A DNA stretch of 64,000 nucleotides from positions 20,925,501 through 20,989,500 of the forward strand of contig NC_087259.1 of the NCBI RefSeq assembly GCF_037042905.1, given 5' to 3'. The number at the start of each line of letters is the position of its first letter. The stretch's first letter is position 1. The notes beneath the pieces were generated by a model. It ran no database searches and was not told the origin of the DNA. It saw only the letters and a list, made by a program, of their open reading frames with translations. This stretch comes from Lytechinus pictus. Taxonomy: Eukaryota > Echinodermata > Echinoidea > Temnopleuroida > Toxopneustidae. This document shows positions 11,701-22,140 of the stretch, piece by piece. Made by a program: the position numbers and the translations under genes.

Positions 11701-12250
11701 TAGAGCGCCCCTTACGATAGTTGTTAAGAACGCGGCCAAATTGTTAGGTTTTTTGCACTGTGTCCAAGGCGTTTTTATTTTGTTTGATTTTTTATTTTTA
11801 ATAAATATTTTGTTAAATAGTGATTTTTACGTCAAATATTAAATTCATATCACAAAATATTTTTAATTGTAGAAATATATATAATATCATGCAATTATTC
11901 ATTCTATATATATTTTATAATAAAATTTATAATTGTTGCGGTCTTTAAAAAAGGATAGTCGATTGATCAGGTGATGACCACACGTATCACGTGATCTGAA
12001 AATCAGCTTCATACCGCTTTGATCGCACTCGACGGTGACCGGACTGACTGCCAAAAAAAGATCGAAAAATGACTCAAATGTAAGTTTCCCTTTATTTTAT
12101 TAAATTCAAATTAGGAATAGGAATATATTTAATGGGCAATCTTTTAATAAATGATAAACAAACGAGGAAAAAACTCATATTTTGGGAGTAATATCATACT
12201 TGGGTGCAGGAAACAGTACGTTTAGAAGTTCTAACCTGTTTTTAACGCAT

Positions 12251-12352
12251 TGTCGCCTATGAGGTCCATACATGTTAATGTTTGGACCTCATTGGTACCA
12301 CTCCTAGTACCAATGAGGTCCAACATTACATGTATGGACCTCATAGGCGACA
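12251..12352. repeat. Central palindrome of the foldback element
   Basis: TGTCGCCTATGAGGTCCATA at 12251 is mirrored by its reverse complement ending at 12352, with TTGGTAC inner blocks and a centre at CACTCCTAG near 12301. Arms of about 48 bp have only a few mismatches. Confidence 0.9.
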
Positions 12353-13190
12353 TCAGTAGTATTTTTGGTTAGAAATCTCTGAGAACAGGATATTTATATA
12401 TTATATCACAAGTACAAGCTATATTCCTTTCTCTTATTTAAATTATAATTTTATAGTGTAAATGCATCGTTAGCAACAACAAAAAAATGAAAGAAATGAA
12501 GGGGAACTTACATTTTCACGGCTTTTTCCTGATTTTCTGGGCAGCTGCTCTTCTCTTTTGACTCGCGATCGAAGCTGATATGAAGATCACGTGATTCGCG
12601 TTCTCGTCAGCTGATCGGTTGGTTATTCTTTTCGTCAGACGTTAATAATATATATTTTATAATGCTAGCATTCATCGCTAATTTAGGTGAAAGAGATTGA
12701 AGTTAAACAGCACCAGGTCGGAATCATAATTATTTTGGAAGAGTGTATTTATACACTCGATCTCATACCTGACGTAGACGGCGCTATTCAACAAATGCAC
12801 AATCTTCAATATAAAAAATAAAACAGAAAGAACGCCTTGAACACAGGCCAAAATGCCTAACGATTTCTCCGCGGCATTAACAACTATCGTAAAGGGCGCT
12901 CCATTTATCAATAAAGATGGATGCTAAGCTGTCTATGGCGACAAAATTTGCCGCAAATATTTACGAAGAATTGTGAGAAATGGTCTGAAAATGCAACAAA
13001 AGAACCGGTGAGTACCGATTAAACATTATCAATTTATTTAATAGAACATATTTAATGACTACAATGTAACAATTTCTAGATAATATTGCTTAGTTCTAAG
13101 CTAGGGCGGCCCAAATGCGCGTGAGTGGAGTCCCAGTTTATTAGCACGGGTAAGTATTGGGGTGTCGCCTAGAGTGCATTGGTACTAGGA

Positions 13191-13718
13191 TAACCCAGAG
13201 AGCTCCCGCCCGCGTAGCGGGCGGGAGCCCAGAAGCTTACCGTGTATTTTACCATTGTCACCGGACTAGGGTGATTTATGGTCTAAATATTTCTCCAAAT
13301 GAATTGTGAAAACGGAAAGTATACAATTACCACGATTATATGGATGAAGGTCTAACGAGTGGCAGATTCCTGACATCTGGGCACAGTCTGGAACCTCAAA
13401 AAAACGAAAAGTTCTCTCCTTCTACCCAGTCTCGATCGGCCATTTTGTTACGATTTTTAACAAAAATGGCCGATCGAGACGGGGTAGAAGGAGAGAACTT
13501 TTCGTTTTTTTGAGGTTCCAGACTGTGCCCAGATGTCAGGAATCTGCCACTCGTTAGACCTTCATCCATATAATCATGGTAATTGTATACTTTCTGTTTT
13601 CACAATTCATTTGGAGAAATATTTAGACCATAAATCACCCTAGTCCGGTGACAATGGTAAAATACACGGCAAGCTTCTGGGCTCCCGCCCGCTGTGCGGG
13701 CGGGAGCTCTCTGGGTTA
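13191..13718. mobile_element. 528-bp near-perfect palindrome with TA target
   Basis: The two arms, about 255 bp each, are almost identical inverted copies. They begin TAACCCAGAGAGCTCCCGCC and end with its exact reverse complement. The axis is near 13455 (TTGTTACGATTTTTAACAA). Each arm holds a second small hairpin, CCCGCCCG...CGGGCGGG (13206-13228 and 13684-13706). It is bounded by TA dinucleotides, as for Tc1/mariner-type MITEs. Mismatches between arms are few, so the insertion or the arm homogenisation is recent. Confidence 0.88.
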
Positions 13719-14196
13719 GTATAGTGAGTGATTGTATTACCGACCGGCCTTGTATTACCGAACGCACGCATCATACGCATCAGAAAATAAATTCATACGC
13801 TCAAAATTTTGCAACATCCTTCCAAAGAGAACTTGAATAGAAATTGATGAAAAATGGTCAAAAATACATTTTCAAAGTCTTAATATTCTAACAATAATAA
13901 AATATGGTCAAAATAGCTCATAAGTGTTTTTGTTGTTTTCTCAACTTTTCCCATAGAAAACACACGTTCGGTAATACGATACCTTTTTCAAGTGACCAAA
14001 ATATTTCACGTGCGAAGAGGGGTCCGATTAGAAGCTAATATCATAAAAAGGAAAAACGATTTCGGCAAAATTTTTACATATTTATATTTTGTAGGTAATT
14101 GTGTATTTATGTTCAAAGTTTGGTGAATTTTATGAGAATAATGTGTTTGATATGATTGAATTCATGATAAGTGTTCGGTAATACGATCCACTACCA
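13191..14196. mobile_element. TIR element with 8-bp TSD, host of a nested palindrome
   Basis: The 8-bp direct repeat TACTAGGA flanks this interval (13183-13190 and 14197-14204). Once the nested palindrome is removed, the left end (GTATAGTGAGTGATTGTATTACCGA, from 13719, in adjoining blocks) mirrors the right end (TCGGTAATACGATCCACTACCA to 14196). The motif GTATTACCGAAC recurs inside at about 13752 and, inverted, near 13965 and 14172. It is non-coding. The 8-bp duplication suggests a hAT-like integrase. Confidence 0.7.
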
Positions 14197-14204
14197 TACT
14201 AGGA

Positions 14205-14725
14205 GTGCTCCACACCAGCACCACTCGTATCTAGTATAATAACACTGTCTGGCTAATACTAACACAGAATAAAGCATATGGGACCGGAATGCAATTATGG
14301 CAATGCAAAACTAGGGTCCTGTGCATAATTCAGGTCAGGACCATTAATTTGGTCCCAAAATTGTGAGGCCTTTTGCTTACCAGTATGCTCCAGATCACCT
14401 TTATCGATAAAAATCAAACCAGGGACGGAGAAATTTCAGGCAAGCTCAGAAATCTGTTTCTTGGCCTTCTGACTTTTTTGTCTGACTTGATTTTTGATGA
14501 ACTTCGTGTTCACAAGGCCCTCTACGTTCGATTAATGCATATCTGGCGTGGTTCTAGACTAAAAATTTTGGTGGGGCTTCAATCTGGGCCGGGCTTGAGC
14601 CTTGACGTTGGTTTATTCAATAAAATGAAAATGGCCTATTGTGGGTAGCATAGTGTTCTTAGTGGGCAGCATAGGAGACTATTCTGATCTGACCTAGCAG
14701 CTAGGCTAGGCCCCCATTCCAGTCT
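14205..14725. other. No recognisable feature
   Basis: A 91-codon open frame at 14373-14648 has no recognisable motif and no splice context; I treat it as chance. No other feature is seen. Confidence 0.5.
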
Positions 14726-14733
14726 CCAAAATA

Positions 14734-15289
14734 CCCGGGGGGGCCACTTCCATTCACGAGTGGATACCATGCGCGACCATGGTGTCTCGAAAAGCACCCT
14801 AAACACGTAATTTCCATATTCTGAAAATGCACCCCTTAACAAGTATTGGCGTGTGAAACCCTACCCTTAACAAGTATTGGAAACAAAACGATACTCTTGG
14901 CAAATGTTCCCTAAAATGAACCCCTAAACAAGTACAGGAATGTTTGATTGTTACGGGTCCTTAACCTTCGGTCGTCGGCTTTACCTTATTGGTTTAGTAC
15001 GACCCCACCTTCTACACCTCGCGCAAATCGGACTCTAAACACGAAGTGTTGGGGCAAAAAGGACATCCTTTATAAAACATTTTAATTTTGTTTTATCATC
15101 CCCGCGAATTCTACCCTAAACACGTAATTTTCATAGCGAAATAGATACCCTTTTTTCATTATTTTTGTGTTTTTGACACCCTTATCACGTTACGTACGTA
15201 ACGTGCCCTGTCGTGAAAAAGACATCCTTTTTACGTGTTTTTTTGGTCGCGCATGGTATCCACTCGTCAATGTAAGTGGCCCCCCCGGG
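14734..15289 (+). mobile_element. hAT-like MITE, family 1 copy B (intact)
   Basis: A 556-bp element bounded by CCCGGGGGGGCCACTTCCAT and its inverted partner ATGTAAGTGGCCCCCCCGGG (one to two mismatches). The TIR continues inward through GAGTGGATACCATGCGCGACC. It is flanked by the exact 8-bp direct repeat CCAAAATA (14726-14733 and 15290-15297). The interior carries several ACAAGTATTGG and TAAACACGTAA blocks and a palindrome ACGTTACGTACGTAACGT near 15188-15205. It is non-coding. The 8-bp duplication supports hAT-type mobilisation. Confidence 0.9.
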
Positions 15290-15297
15290 CCAAAATA

Positions 15298-17108
15298 TTA
15301 GGCCTGCTATGCAAGTTAGTGTAGCGACCGAGCGAAAAAATCACATATTCAAAATACGTGAGAATGTTTTTCATAACCATGTTATACACTTAGATGAGGG
15401 CACGTGATCTTACTTCACGATAAAGTGGACAAGAATGTACTATCTCCAGGTGTTTCATTTATTATCGAGTGAGCAAAGTGAACGAGTGAAAAAAAAACAC
15501 ATTTCCAAAACTTAGAGACTTTTATTTAGAGACCTTTCTTATGAACTTCCTAATATAAATCGACAACGTCTTTCACTTTCTGTATAGGATACTAAACATG
15601 CAGATAGGCTGCAGAAGATTATGATCGCTGTCCTGTAAGTCTACACAATAAATTATTAGTATTGTAAACACATAATTCTATACACAATAGAGTATGTATA
15701 GATTCAAGTAATTCTAAGCAGAGGTGTCGTTCCTGGGGTGGGGATGAAAATATTGGGGGAACATATCGATTTCCCCCCAAAATGATTTTGACAACTTGAA
15801 AACATTATAATCATGCAATGCTAAAATATCCTGGGGGACTTACATTGACGAGTGGATACCATGCGCCAACGTACCACATAGCCAGGATTTAATTTTGGAG
15901 GGCGGTAAGTACACGCGAAGCATGCCAACCTGCCAACACTTACAGAGGAGGGGGAGGGTGCAGGGAGGGGGGGGGAGTTTTTCCCCTCCATCTCATCAAA
16001 TTCAAATCAAAAGAAGGCATCTCTTGCGTCTCTAGTACCCTTATCAACTCGAATATTGACTTGCTGTGATGAAAACAAATTTGTTTTCGAAAGAAATTAT
16101 GAGCGCCCAAAAATGGGAAAAGACTGAAGAGTTTGAAATAATTCCTCTCAGCGCGAGAAGCGCGGAAGCTTAAACGTTTTATAAAAATAGAGACAGAAAT
16201 GATTATTATGACTACCTTGGTCACAGCAGATTTAATTGTAAAAAGTTTATCCACATTAAATTTCGTTAACTCGATCAAGTCGCCAAACAGAGTAGAAGAC
16301 GGGTATATATACAGGAAGGAAATAGGCCCTATATTCCTTCCCGCGAATGGCGTTGAAGCTCTGAATTTTAGAAATTTCTCCGAAACTTTAACCTGTTTTA
16401 ATTTTGATATTATTTATATATAACTCGATTCAGAAGAAAAATGACCTCAAAATGTGAAAGGGATGGTGCACTAGAAGAATGACTTTTCCTTTCCCATGCT
16501 CGCGAAGCACGGAAACCTCATTTATTTTGGGGAAAAAAATGTGTAATTTCGCTCATATTAAGCGCTTCCTTTTGGTTGATTACTTCAGTGATGTTCAAAA
16601 TTTCAAATCAATGGCGCAAAACAAGACTGGAGATGGATGTGCAGCAATAAAGAATAAAGTTTGATATCGTACATATTTTTGCATATAGAACGGCACGAGT
16701 TTAATGCCTTCTCCTTTAAGCAGATACTTTGCCCAAAATTCTTGCTGAAAGCGGAAGAAATAGCAGTTGGGGACTCGGGGAGTGACGGTAATGTTTACCC
16801 GCTCCGAAAAGAAGAGACAAAATTTGTGTCAATGAAATAAAAAAAAAAAATACTTTTTATACTCTTTACACCTATGTATACTTTGTACTTAATTTTTGGC
16901 AAGAATATACGATTCCCACAGCCGGGAAGGGGAAAAACGGAGTAGAAAAAAATGTGGGAAACAAAAGGGAATTGCAATTTTGATATTTTTTTTGGACTAA
17001 GCTATACCTTTCTTCCTTTTTCTCCTTTCGCTTTTTCTCCTTTTCCTCTTCTTTTTATTTGGAGGGAGCGTTTTTTTTTTTTGGGCTACGCCCCTGGCTA
17101 CGCGCCTG
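15298..17108. other. Intergenic DNA, no gene recognised
   Basis: AT-rich sequence with short frames that lack motifs (including 15940-16278 and 16199-16423). A stray MITE end lies at 15838-15872. Tracts such as GCGAGAAGCGCGG look like decayed repeats. No RNA gene is seen. Confidence 0.45.
15838..15872 (-). repeat. Solo end of MITE family 1
   Basis: GACTTACATTGACGAGTGG and ATACCATGCGC, adjoining, match the family-1 terminal repeat. The rest of the element is absent. Confidence 0.7.
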
Positions 17109-17606
17109 CCATGCGCGACCAAAAAAAAACACGTAAAAGGGATGTCTTTTTCAAGATAGGCACGTTACGTACGTAACGTAATAAGGGTGTCAAAAAAAAT
17201 AATAAATGAAAAAAGGGTATCTATTTCGCTAGGAAAGCTACGTGTTTGAAGAAAGGGTATCTATTTTGCTAGGAAAGCTACGTGTTTAGGGTCAAATTTG
17301 CGAGGGTATAAAAATGACTAAAATGTTTTATAAAGGATTTACTTTTTGCCCCAACAGTTAACACTATATTATATATATACGTGTTTAGAGTCCGATTTGA
17401 TTCGCGCGAGGTGTGGGATGTGGGCCGTACTAAACCCAATGATGTATAGGTAAATGTAAAACCGACCTCCGTGACTTATAACAATTAAAATATCGCTGTA
17501 CTTGTTTAGGGGTTCAATTTAGGGAATACTTGCCAAGGGTGTCGTTTTATTTCCAATACTTGTTAAGGGTATAGGGTTTCACATACCAATACTTGTTAAG
17601 GGGCCG
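17109..17606 (-). mobile_element. hAT-like MITE, family 1 copy C (both ends lost)
   Basis: It begins inside the terminal repeat (CCATGCGCGACC) and runs in the reverse orientation of copy B: ACGTTACGTACGTAACGT, GGTATCTATTTCGCTAGG, TTGCCCCAACA, GCGCGAGGTGTGG, and ACTTGTTAAGGG to about 17606. The segment GGGTATCTATTT.GCTAGGAA is duplicated in tandem near 17215-17285. No target duplication remains. Confidence 0.85.
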
Positions 17607-18102
17607 GGTGAAATAATAACATTCATGATTGTGGTAGTCATGGAACCGCGCACAAAACAGCATCACCATCATAATAATAATATAAAAAAAGCATATTGGA
17701 GGCGCAGGCTGTAAAAATTATCGCGTGAGGATATCATTGTTACGTAACAATCACTTATTATGACGCCACCACAATCATGAAAATGCAAGAATAGAATGGA
17801 TAAAGGCTTATATATCAAGAAAATAAATTACTATTAAAGGAGGTGACAATGACCTCCCAAATCACTCTATCTTGAAATCAACTGTTAATATGTATGGAGG
17901 AGAGTAGAGCAATAATAATGATAATAAACCTATGAGAAATTCCTGAAATTATTTATAAAAATTGTATTTGTCCAGCCAAGACAGATCCTTGTTTAGGCCA
18001 TACTGAAAACTTCGGCTATGAATAATGGCTCGAAGTTTAGCGAGTTTCCTCTCTTCCGCGGCTTTATAACCTCCTCCGAAAAGAACTATTTTGAACTATT
18101 TT

Positions 18103-18103
<1 letters not shown>
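17607..18103. other. No recognisable feature
   Basis: AT-rich spacer with no gene or clear repeat recognised. Confidence 0.5.
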
Positions 18104-18306
<203 letters not shown>

Positions 18307-18411
18307 ATGAGTCAATATTGTTGAGGGGGGCATGCTGGGGCAAAATTCCAAATGATGAGAGCGAGCGAGCGAATCGAGCAAGCTACATTTTTTTTTCACA
18401 CCTAGTTACCA

Positions 18412-18568
18412 TTAATGCATATAGCATTTCCATTTATTTGAAAGCAGGATAAAAGAGCATTGTAGATTAAATGCCTTGCTCACGGGCATAGCTGCCGCGG
18501 CCGGGGATCGAACCCCGGACTTTTCCATGTATAGCCAGGCGCCCTAGACCACTCGGCTACGGCACCTC
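18412..18568 (-). mobile_element. tRNA-derived SINE, copy 1
   Basis: Read on the minus strand: GGTGCCGTAGCCGAGTGG (A-box region of a Ser/Leu-like tRNA), then CCGGGGTTCGATCCCCGG (an intact T arm with B box), then a non-tRNA tail CCCGTGAGCAAGGCATTTAA. The acceptor stem is only partly paired and the tail is fused directly, so this is a SINE head, not a tRNA gene. RNA polymerase III would transcribe such elements from the internal A and B boxes. Confidence 0.85.
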
Positions 18569-18939
18569 CACAATGTTGACATTGCTCGATCTCTTTCTTT
18601 TTCCTTTTCTTGGTGGTCAGGTGGTGGAACTTAACGTCTCACTTCCATCTTTGCAAAGAAAACATGTTACAACACACACACACACTCTCTCAAATAATTT
18701 GCGACGTTGGAATTGACAACTTGTCGGATGAAAATGTTGATGAAACTCTCCCCAGGTACTTGCCAGACGTTTTATCCGACAGTCCTGTTTTGCTTCTCAG
18801 CCAATCAAAATCAAAGAAAAATGTCAGATCTGACAACTTATCGGACAAAAACCGCTTCCCTGGTGTAATGTTAGGGAATCGATTAAATATTAATCCGTTC
18901 CTTTTTGGGACGGATTCGAAATAACGGATATGCAGATCT
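18569..18939. other. Spacer between two SINEs, repeat-like
   Basis: Contains two direct copies of GACAACTT(G/A)TCGGA at about 18715 and 18832, plus one inverted TTATCCGACAG near 18770. This looks like a decayed MITE. No gene is recognised. Confidence 0.4.
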
Positions 18940-19052
18940 TTTTTGTCGATTAAATATACCTTGCTCACGGGCTTAGGTGCCGCAGGATCGAACCCCGGAC
19001 TTTCCATGTACAGTCAGGCGCCTTAATTAGACCCGGCTCGGCCACGGCACCT
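18940..19052 (-). mobile_element. tRNA-derived SINE, copy 2 (damaged)
   Basis: Same family and strand as copy 1: GGTGCCGTGGCCGAG, GTCCGGGGTTCGATCC, then CCCGTGAGCAAGGTAT. The 3' half of the T stem is shortened and the D arm has an insertion, so the copy is inactive. Confidence 0.8.
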
Positions 19053-19093
19053 CGGCGTAATGATCGATGACCAAAGTCGACCTCTTGATTTTA

Positions 19094-19545
19094 TTCAAAG
19101 GGGAAGTTCACCTTGAGGAAAAGTTTGTTATAAAAACTGCAGAAGAAAAATATTGGTGAAGGTTTGAGGAAAATCCATTAAATATTAGGAAAGTTATTAT
19201 AATTTGAAGTTTTTGGTTTGTGACGTCACAAACAAGTAGCTGCCCCAAATGCATGAATTTCATTTTTTTTAATAGTACGTGATGACTTCTTTTCTATTTT
19301 CTTTTTAGGAGTGCGTGTGATACAAAAAATAAAAAGCCATTTTCAATTTTCTGAGAAAACGACATTTCATTGATTTTTTTATCATGCGATATGTAGGAAA
19401 GCTGCTCGCATATGACGTCACAAATCAAATAACTTAGATTCTGATAGCTTAAAAAAAAAACTTTAATGAATTTTCCTCAAACCTTCGCCACTATTTTTTG
19501 ATTATATATATTATCTGCTATTTTTACAATATAATTTTTTGCCAC
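19094..19545. mobile_element. Palindromic MITE (GGGGAAGTTCACC family)
   Basis: Left arm AAAGGGGAAGTTCACCTTG... with GGTTTGTGACGTCACAAAC; right arm GCATATGACGTCACAAATC and CCTCAAACCTTCGCCA, in inverted order. The right terminus is lost. A second, direct start of the same family (GGGAAGTTCACCGTG) follows at about 19546, so two copies abut. Confidence 0.75.
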
Positions 19546-20377
19546 GGGAAGTTCACCGTGAAGAAAAGTTGCAATGGTTGTTAAAATACCATAATGTGAA
19601 ATCATTTGGCTGTTGATACTGAAGTCATAATAAAGACCATTTCATTTTATTTAGAAAATGACATTTCAATTATAATCATTACATGATTATGCCTGTGGAA
19701 GTTGCTCTCTATACAGCGCATCCCCCAAACGTCCCCCTGACACCGGGCTGAATTAATTCCAAAATGTGGTATAGTATTCTTAATTAAATGTACATGAAAA
19801 GAAAGTCCATTTGGGGCCCATTTCATGTTCTAACTTCTATGAAAATTTCATTTGTCTTGCTTCAGCGGTTTTGAATACACATTCTATTAACAGTGGTGCA
19901 TTTCAGCCCATTCCAAGTTTGCAGCATACTGATGTATTTCTGCATTGTCCTTAGCATGACTTCTTAACCCCCATTTTACCATCCAGTATCTCAACAAGGA
20001 CATTTCCCCGATCTTATCAAATCATAAACCTGGGCATGTTTAGAAGGGTGAGAAACAAAAAAAAGCATTATGTTTTGTACTAATCAATAGGGAAATCAGT
20101 GCAGCAAATTAAAGAAAATAGTGCAGCAAATTAAAGAAAATAATGATGGATGAGTATAATAAGCTAAACAATGAAGAGCAAACCACAAGACTAGTGCACC
20201 ACACTTTGCAAAAGCTAAGTGGAAATTTACTTTTTTCATTGAAAAGGCCTGGTAGGCCTACAGTGAGTTAACTTTAAAAAGTATTTGATGAAAACAAGAA
20301 TGAAATATTTGGCATAAACAATAACCATCATTGTGCATCTCTTATTATCAAACTTCAAATTAACTGTAAGTGCTTTT
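19546..20377. other. Intergenic DNA, mostly unrecognised
   Basis: After a MITE start at 19546 no gene is seen. GTGCAGCAAATTAAAGAAAA is repeated in tandem near 20098-20140. A block near 19783-19930 (about TTAAATGTACATGAAAAG to AGCCCATTCCAA) is mirrored near 20705-20880 (TTGGAATGGGCT, TTCAAAACCGAGTGAAGC), so these may be arms of a larger, decayed inverted element. Confidence 0.4.
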
Positions 20378-20556
20378 CAGGGGCCGCGGAACGATTTTCA
20401 AAGTGGGGGGGGGGCTGAGCCAAAAGTGGGGGGGGGCTGATCACAATCATAAATTATGGTCAATTTTACGTTTTTGTACACGGTCTTGGGAAAAAGTGAG
20501 GGGGGAGCTGAAGCGAACCCCCCCCCCCCCCAGCCCACCCGGATTCACGGTTCCTG
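20378..20556. mobile_element. G/C-run MITE with CAGGG ends
   Basis: It starts CAGGGGCCGCGGAACG and ends near CACGGTTCCTG, with long G-runs on the left and C-runs on the right. A related copy lies at 52428-52587 (CAGGGGCAGCGGAAG to TTCCGCGGACCCTG). CAGGG ends suggest hAT; the target duplication is not clear here. Confidence 0.6.
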
Positions 20557-20948
20557 CTTTTGTTGCCCTTCTGAACATGCTCAAGGTTGTGATTTGATGA
20601 GCCTATAGGTAGATAATGGAGATTTCCTTGGTCAGATCAGACTGATTCCCTATAGTCAGATTCTGAATGATCCTTGGGTTATGATAGACAGTGCAGAATA
20701 TAGATGGTTTAGCAATGCTGCATGTGGAACTTGGAATGGGCTAAAATGCACCACAGTGTTACATAATAGACTGTGTATTCAAAACCGAGTGAAGCGAGAC
20801 CAATTATATTTTTACGGAAGTTAGGACATGAGATGAGCTTCTATGTTCCATATATTCAATTGAGAATGGTTTTCAATTTTGGAATAAATTCAGCCGAATA
20901 TCAGAGGGACATTTTTTTTGGGGGGACGCACTGTCTAACGTCACAAGC
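20557..20948. other. No gene; possible arm of a large inverted repeat
   Basis: The segment mirrors parts of 19740-19960 (see that entry). No coding sequence is seen. Confidence 0.4.
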
Positions 20949-21636
20949 TTAAAGGACAAGTCAACCCCAACAAAAAGTTGATTCGCATAAAAAGAGAAAA
21001 ATCCAGCAAGCATAACACTGAAAATTTCATCAAAATCGGATGTAAAATAAGAAAGTTATGACATTTTAAAGTTTCGCTTAAATTCACAAAACAGTTATAT
21101 TCACATCCTGGTCGGATGTAAAATAAGAAAGTTATGACATTTTAAAGTTTCGCTTAAATTCACAAAACAGTTATATTCACATCCTGGTCGTTATGCAAAT
21201 GAGGAGACTGATGACATCACTCACTCTTTTGTATTTTAATATGTGAAATATGAAATATTCAAATTTTCTCCCAATTGTCGTGTGAAACAACGATTAATTC
21301 CTCCCTGAACATGTGCAATTAGCATTGTTTAATACTATATGGTTCAATTCAGTTGATCTTTATTGTCAATTTTTTTTTAAATTGAAATATTGTAATTCAA
21401 ACAATAAAAAAAAAAAAAAGAAATAGTGAGTAAGGGACATCATCGACTGTCTCATTAATTTTGCTTGTCACTGAGTTGTGCATATCACTTTTTTTGTGAA
21501 AAATAAGCGAAACTTTAAAATGTCATAACTTTCTTATTTTACATCCGATTTTGATGAACTTTTCAGCATAATGTTTGTTTGATTTTTCTCTATTTATTCA
21601 AATCAACATTTCTCTGGGGTGGACTTGACCTTTAAT
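20949..21636. mobile_element. TTAA-flanked palindromic MITE with internal duplication
   Basis: It starts TTAAAGGACAAGTCAACCCC and ends GGGGTGGACTTGACCTTTAA. The arms include AAATTTCATCAAAATCGGAT mirrored by ATCCGATTTTGATGAA. A 76-bp segment of the left arm (21036-21111) is repeated exactly in tandem at 21112-21187, making this copy longer than its relatives. TTAA at both ends is the piggyBac-type target. It is non-coding. Confidence 0.85.
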
Positions 21637-22140
21637 AAAAATGAAACTTCGAATAAATTCTAAAATCTTGGATGGATTTCACTCCAACCTTCAGCAATTT
21701 TATATATATATATTTTTTTAATATATATTTTTTTGTTGGGGTGAACTTCGATCCCCTTTGAATCTTAAAGATTGCACAGGGGGTCTTTTTACAGTCGGAT
21801 CGGTGTAGGCCTCAAAATGGAAAGAGTCGCCGTAAGTTTAACTTTTTGGGATTCCGAGCACATGATCTCTCGCCAAGGTGCCTTCGGTAGGCCATTACAT
21901 CTTCAAACTTATATCAAATCACAGCAAAGGGGCAAATCACGTGGTGGAGGGACTCGGATCGCCCCTAGGGCTGACTCGCCCAGCTCTCCCCTCCTCCAAT
22001 TTATGTGTGACTGAAAAAAAATAGGACCAGTAATTACAAGGAACCTTACAGAAGAAAAAGTAACAAACAACTTTCGTGCGTTGACACGTCCAAATCTTAC
22101 TATTGAATGAAATGGGTATCTGACATTACAAGGTTGAATT
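21637..22140. other. No gene recognised; 3' flank of the U1 gene
   Basis: Contains a short TA-rich tract (21701-21730) and an 80-codon frame at 21772-22014 without motifs. No convincing 3' box could be assigned downstream of U1. Confidence 0.45.

Larger units (their letters stand above)
11428..13176. mobile_element. 1.75-kb foldback element with 88-bp perfect TIR
   Basis: The outer 88 bp at each end (from CACTCTAGGCGACACCCC at 11428, mirrored by GGGGTGTCGCCTAGAG to 13176) are identical inverted copies. Moving inward the arms stay alignable but diverge: GTACTCACCGGTTCTTTT (about 11589) against AAAAGAACCGGTGAGTAC (about 12997), AACTATCG..AGGGGCGCT against AACTATCGTAAAGGGCGCT, AATGTAAGTTTCCC against GGGGAACTTACATT, and a central 102-bp palindrome at 12251-12352. 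The whole element can fold on itself. No transposase frame is seen and no flanking duplication is certain. Confidence 0.8.

Noticed and set aside
14373-14648. 91-codon plus-strand frame
   Set aside because: No motif, no splice context and ordinary AT-rich composition; length is within chance for this window.
18492-18566. Genuine tRNA gene on the minus strand
   Set aside because: The T arm is perfect, but the acceptor stem pairs only partly and the head is fused to a SINE tail with a second copy nearby.
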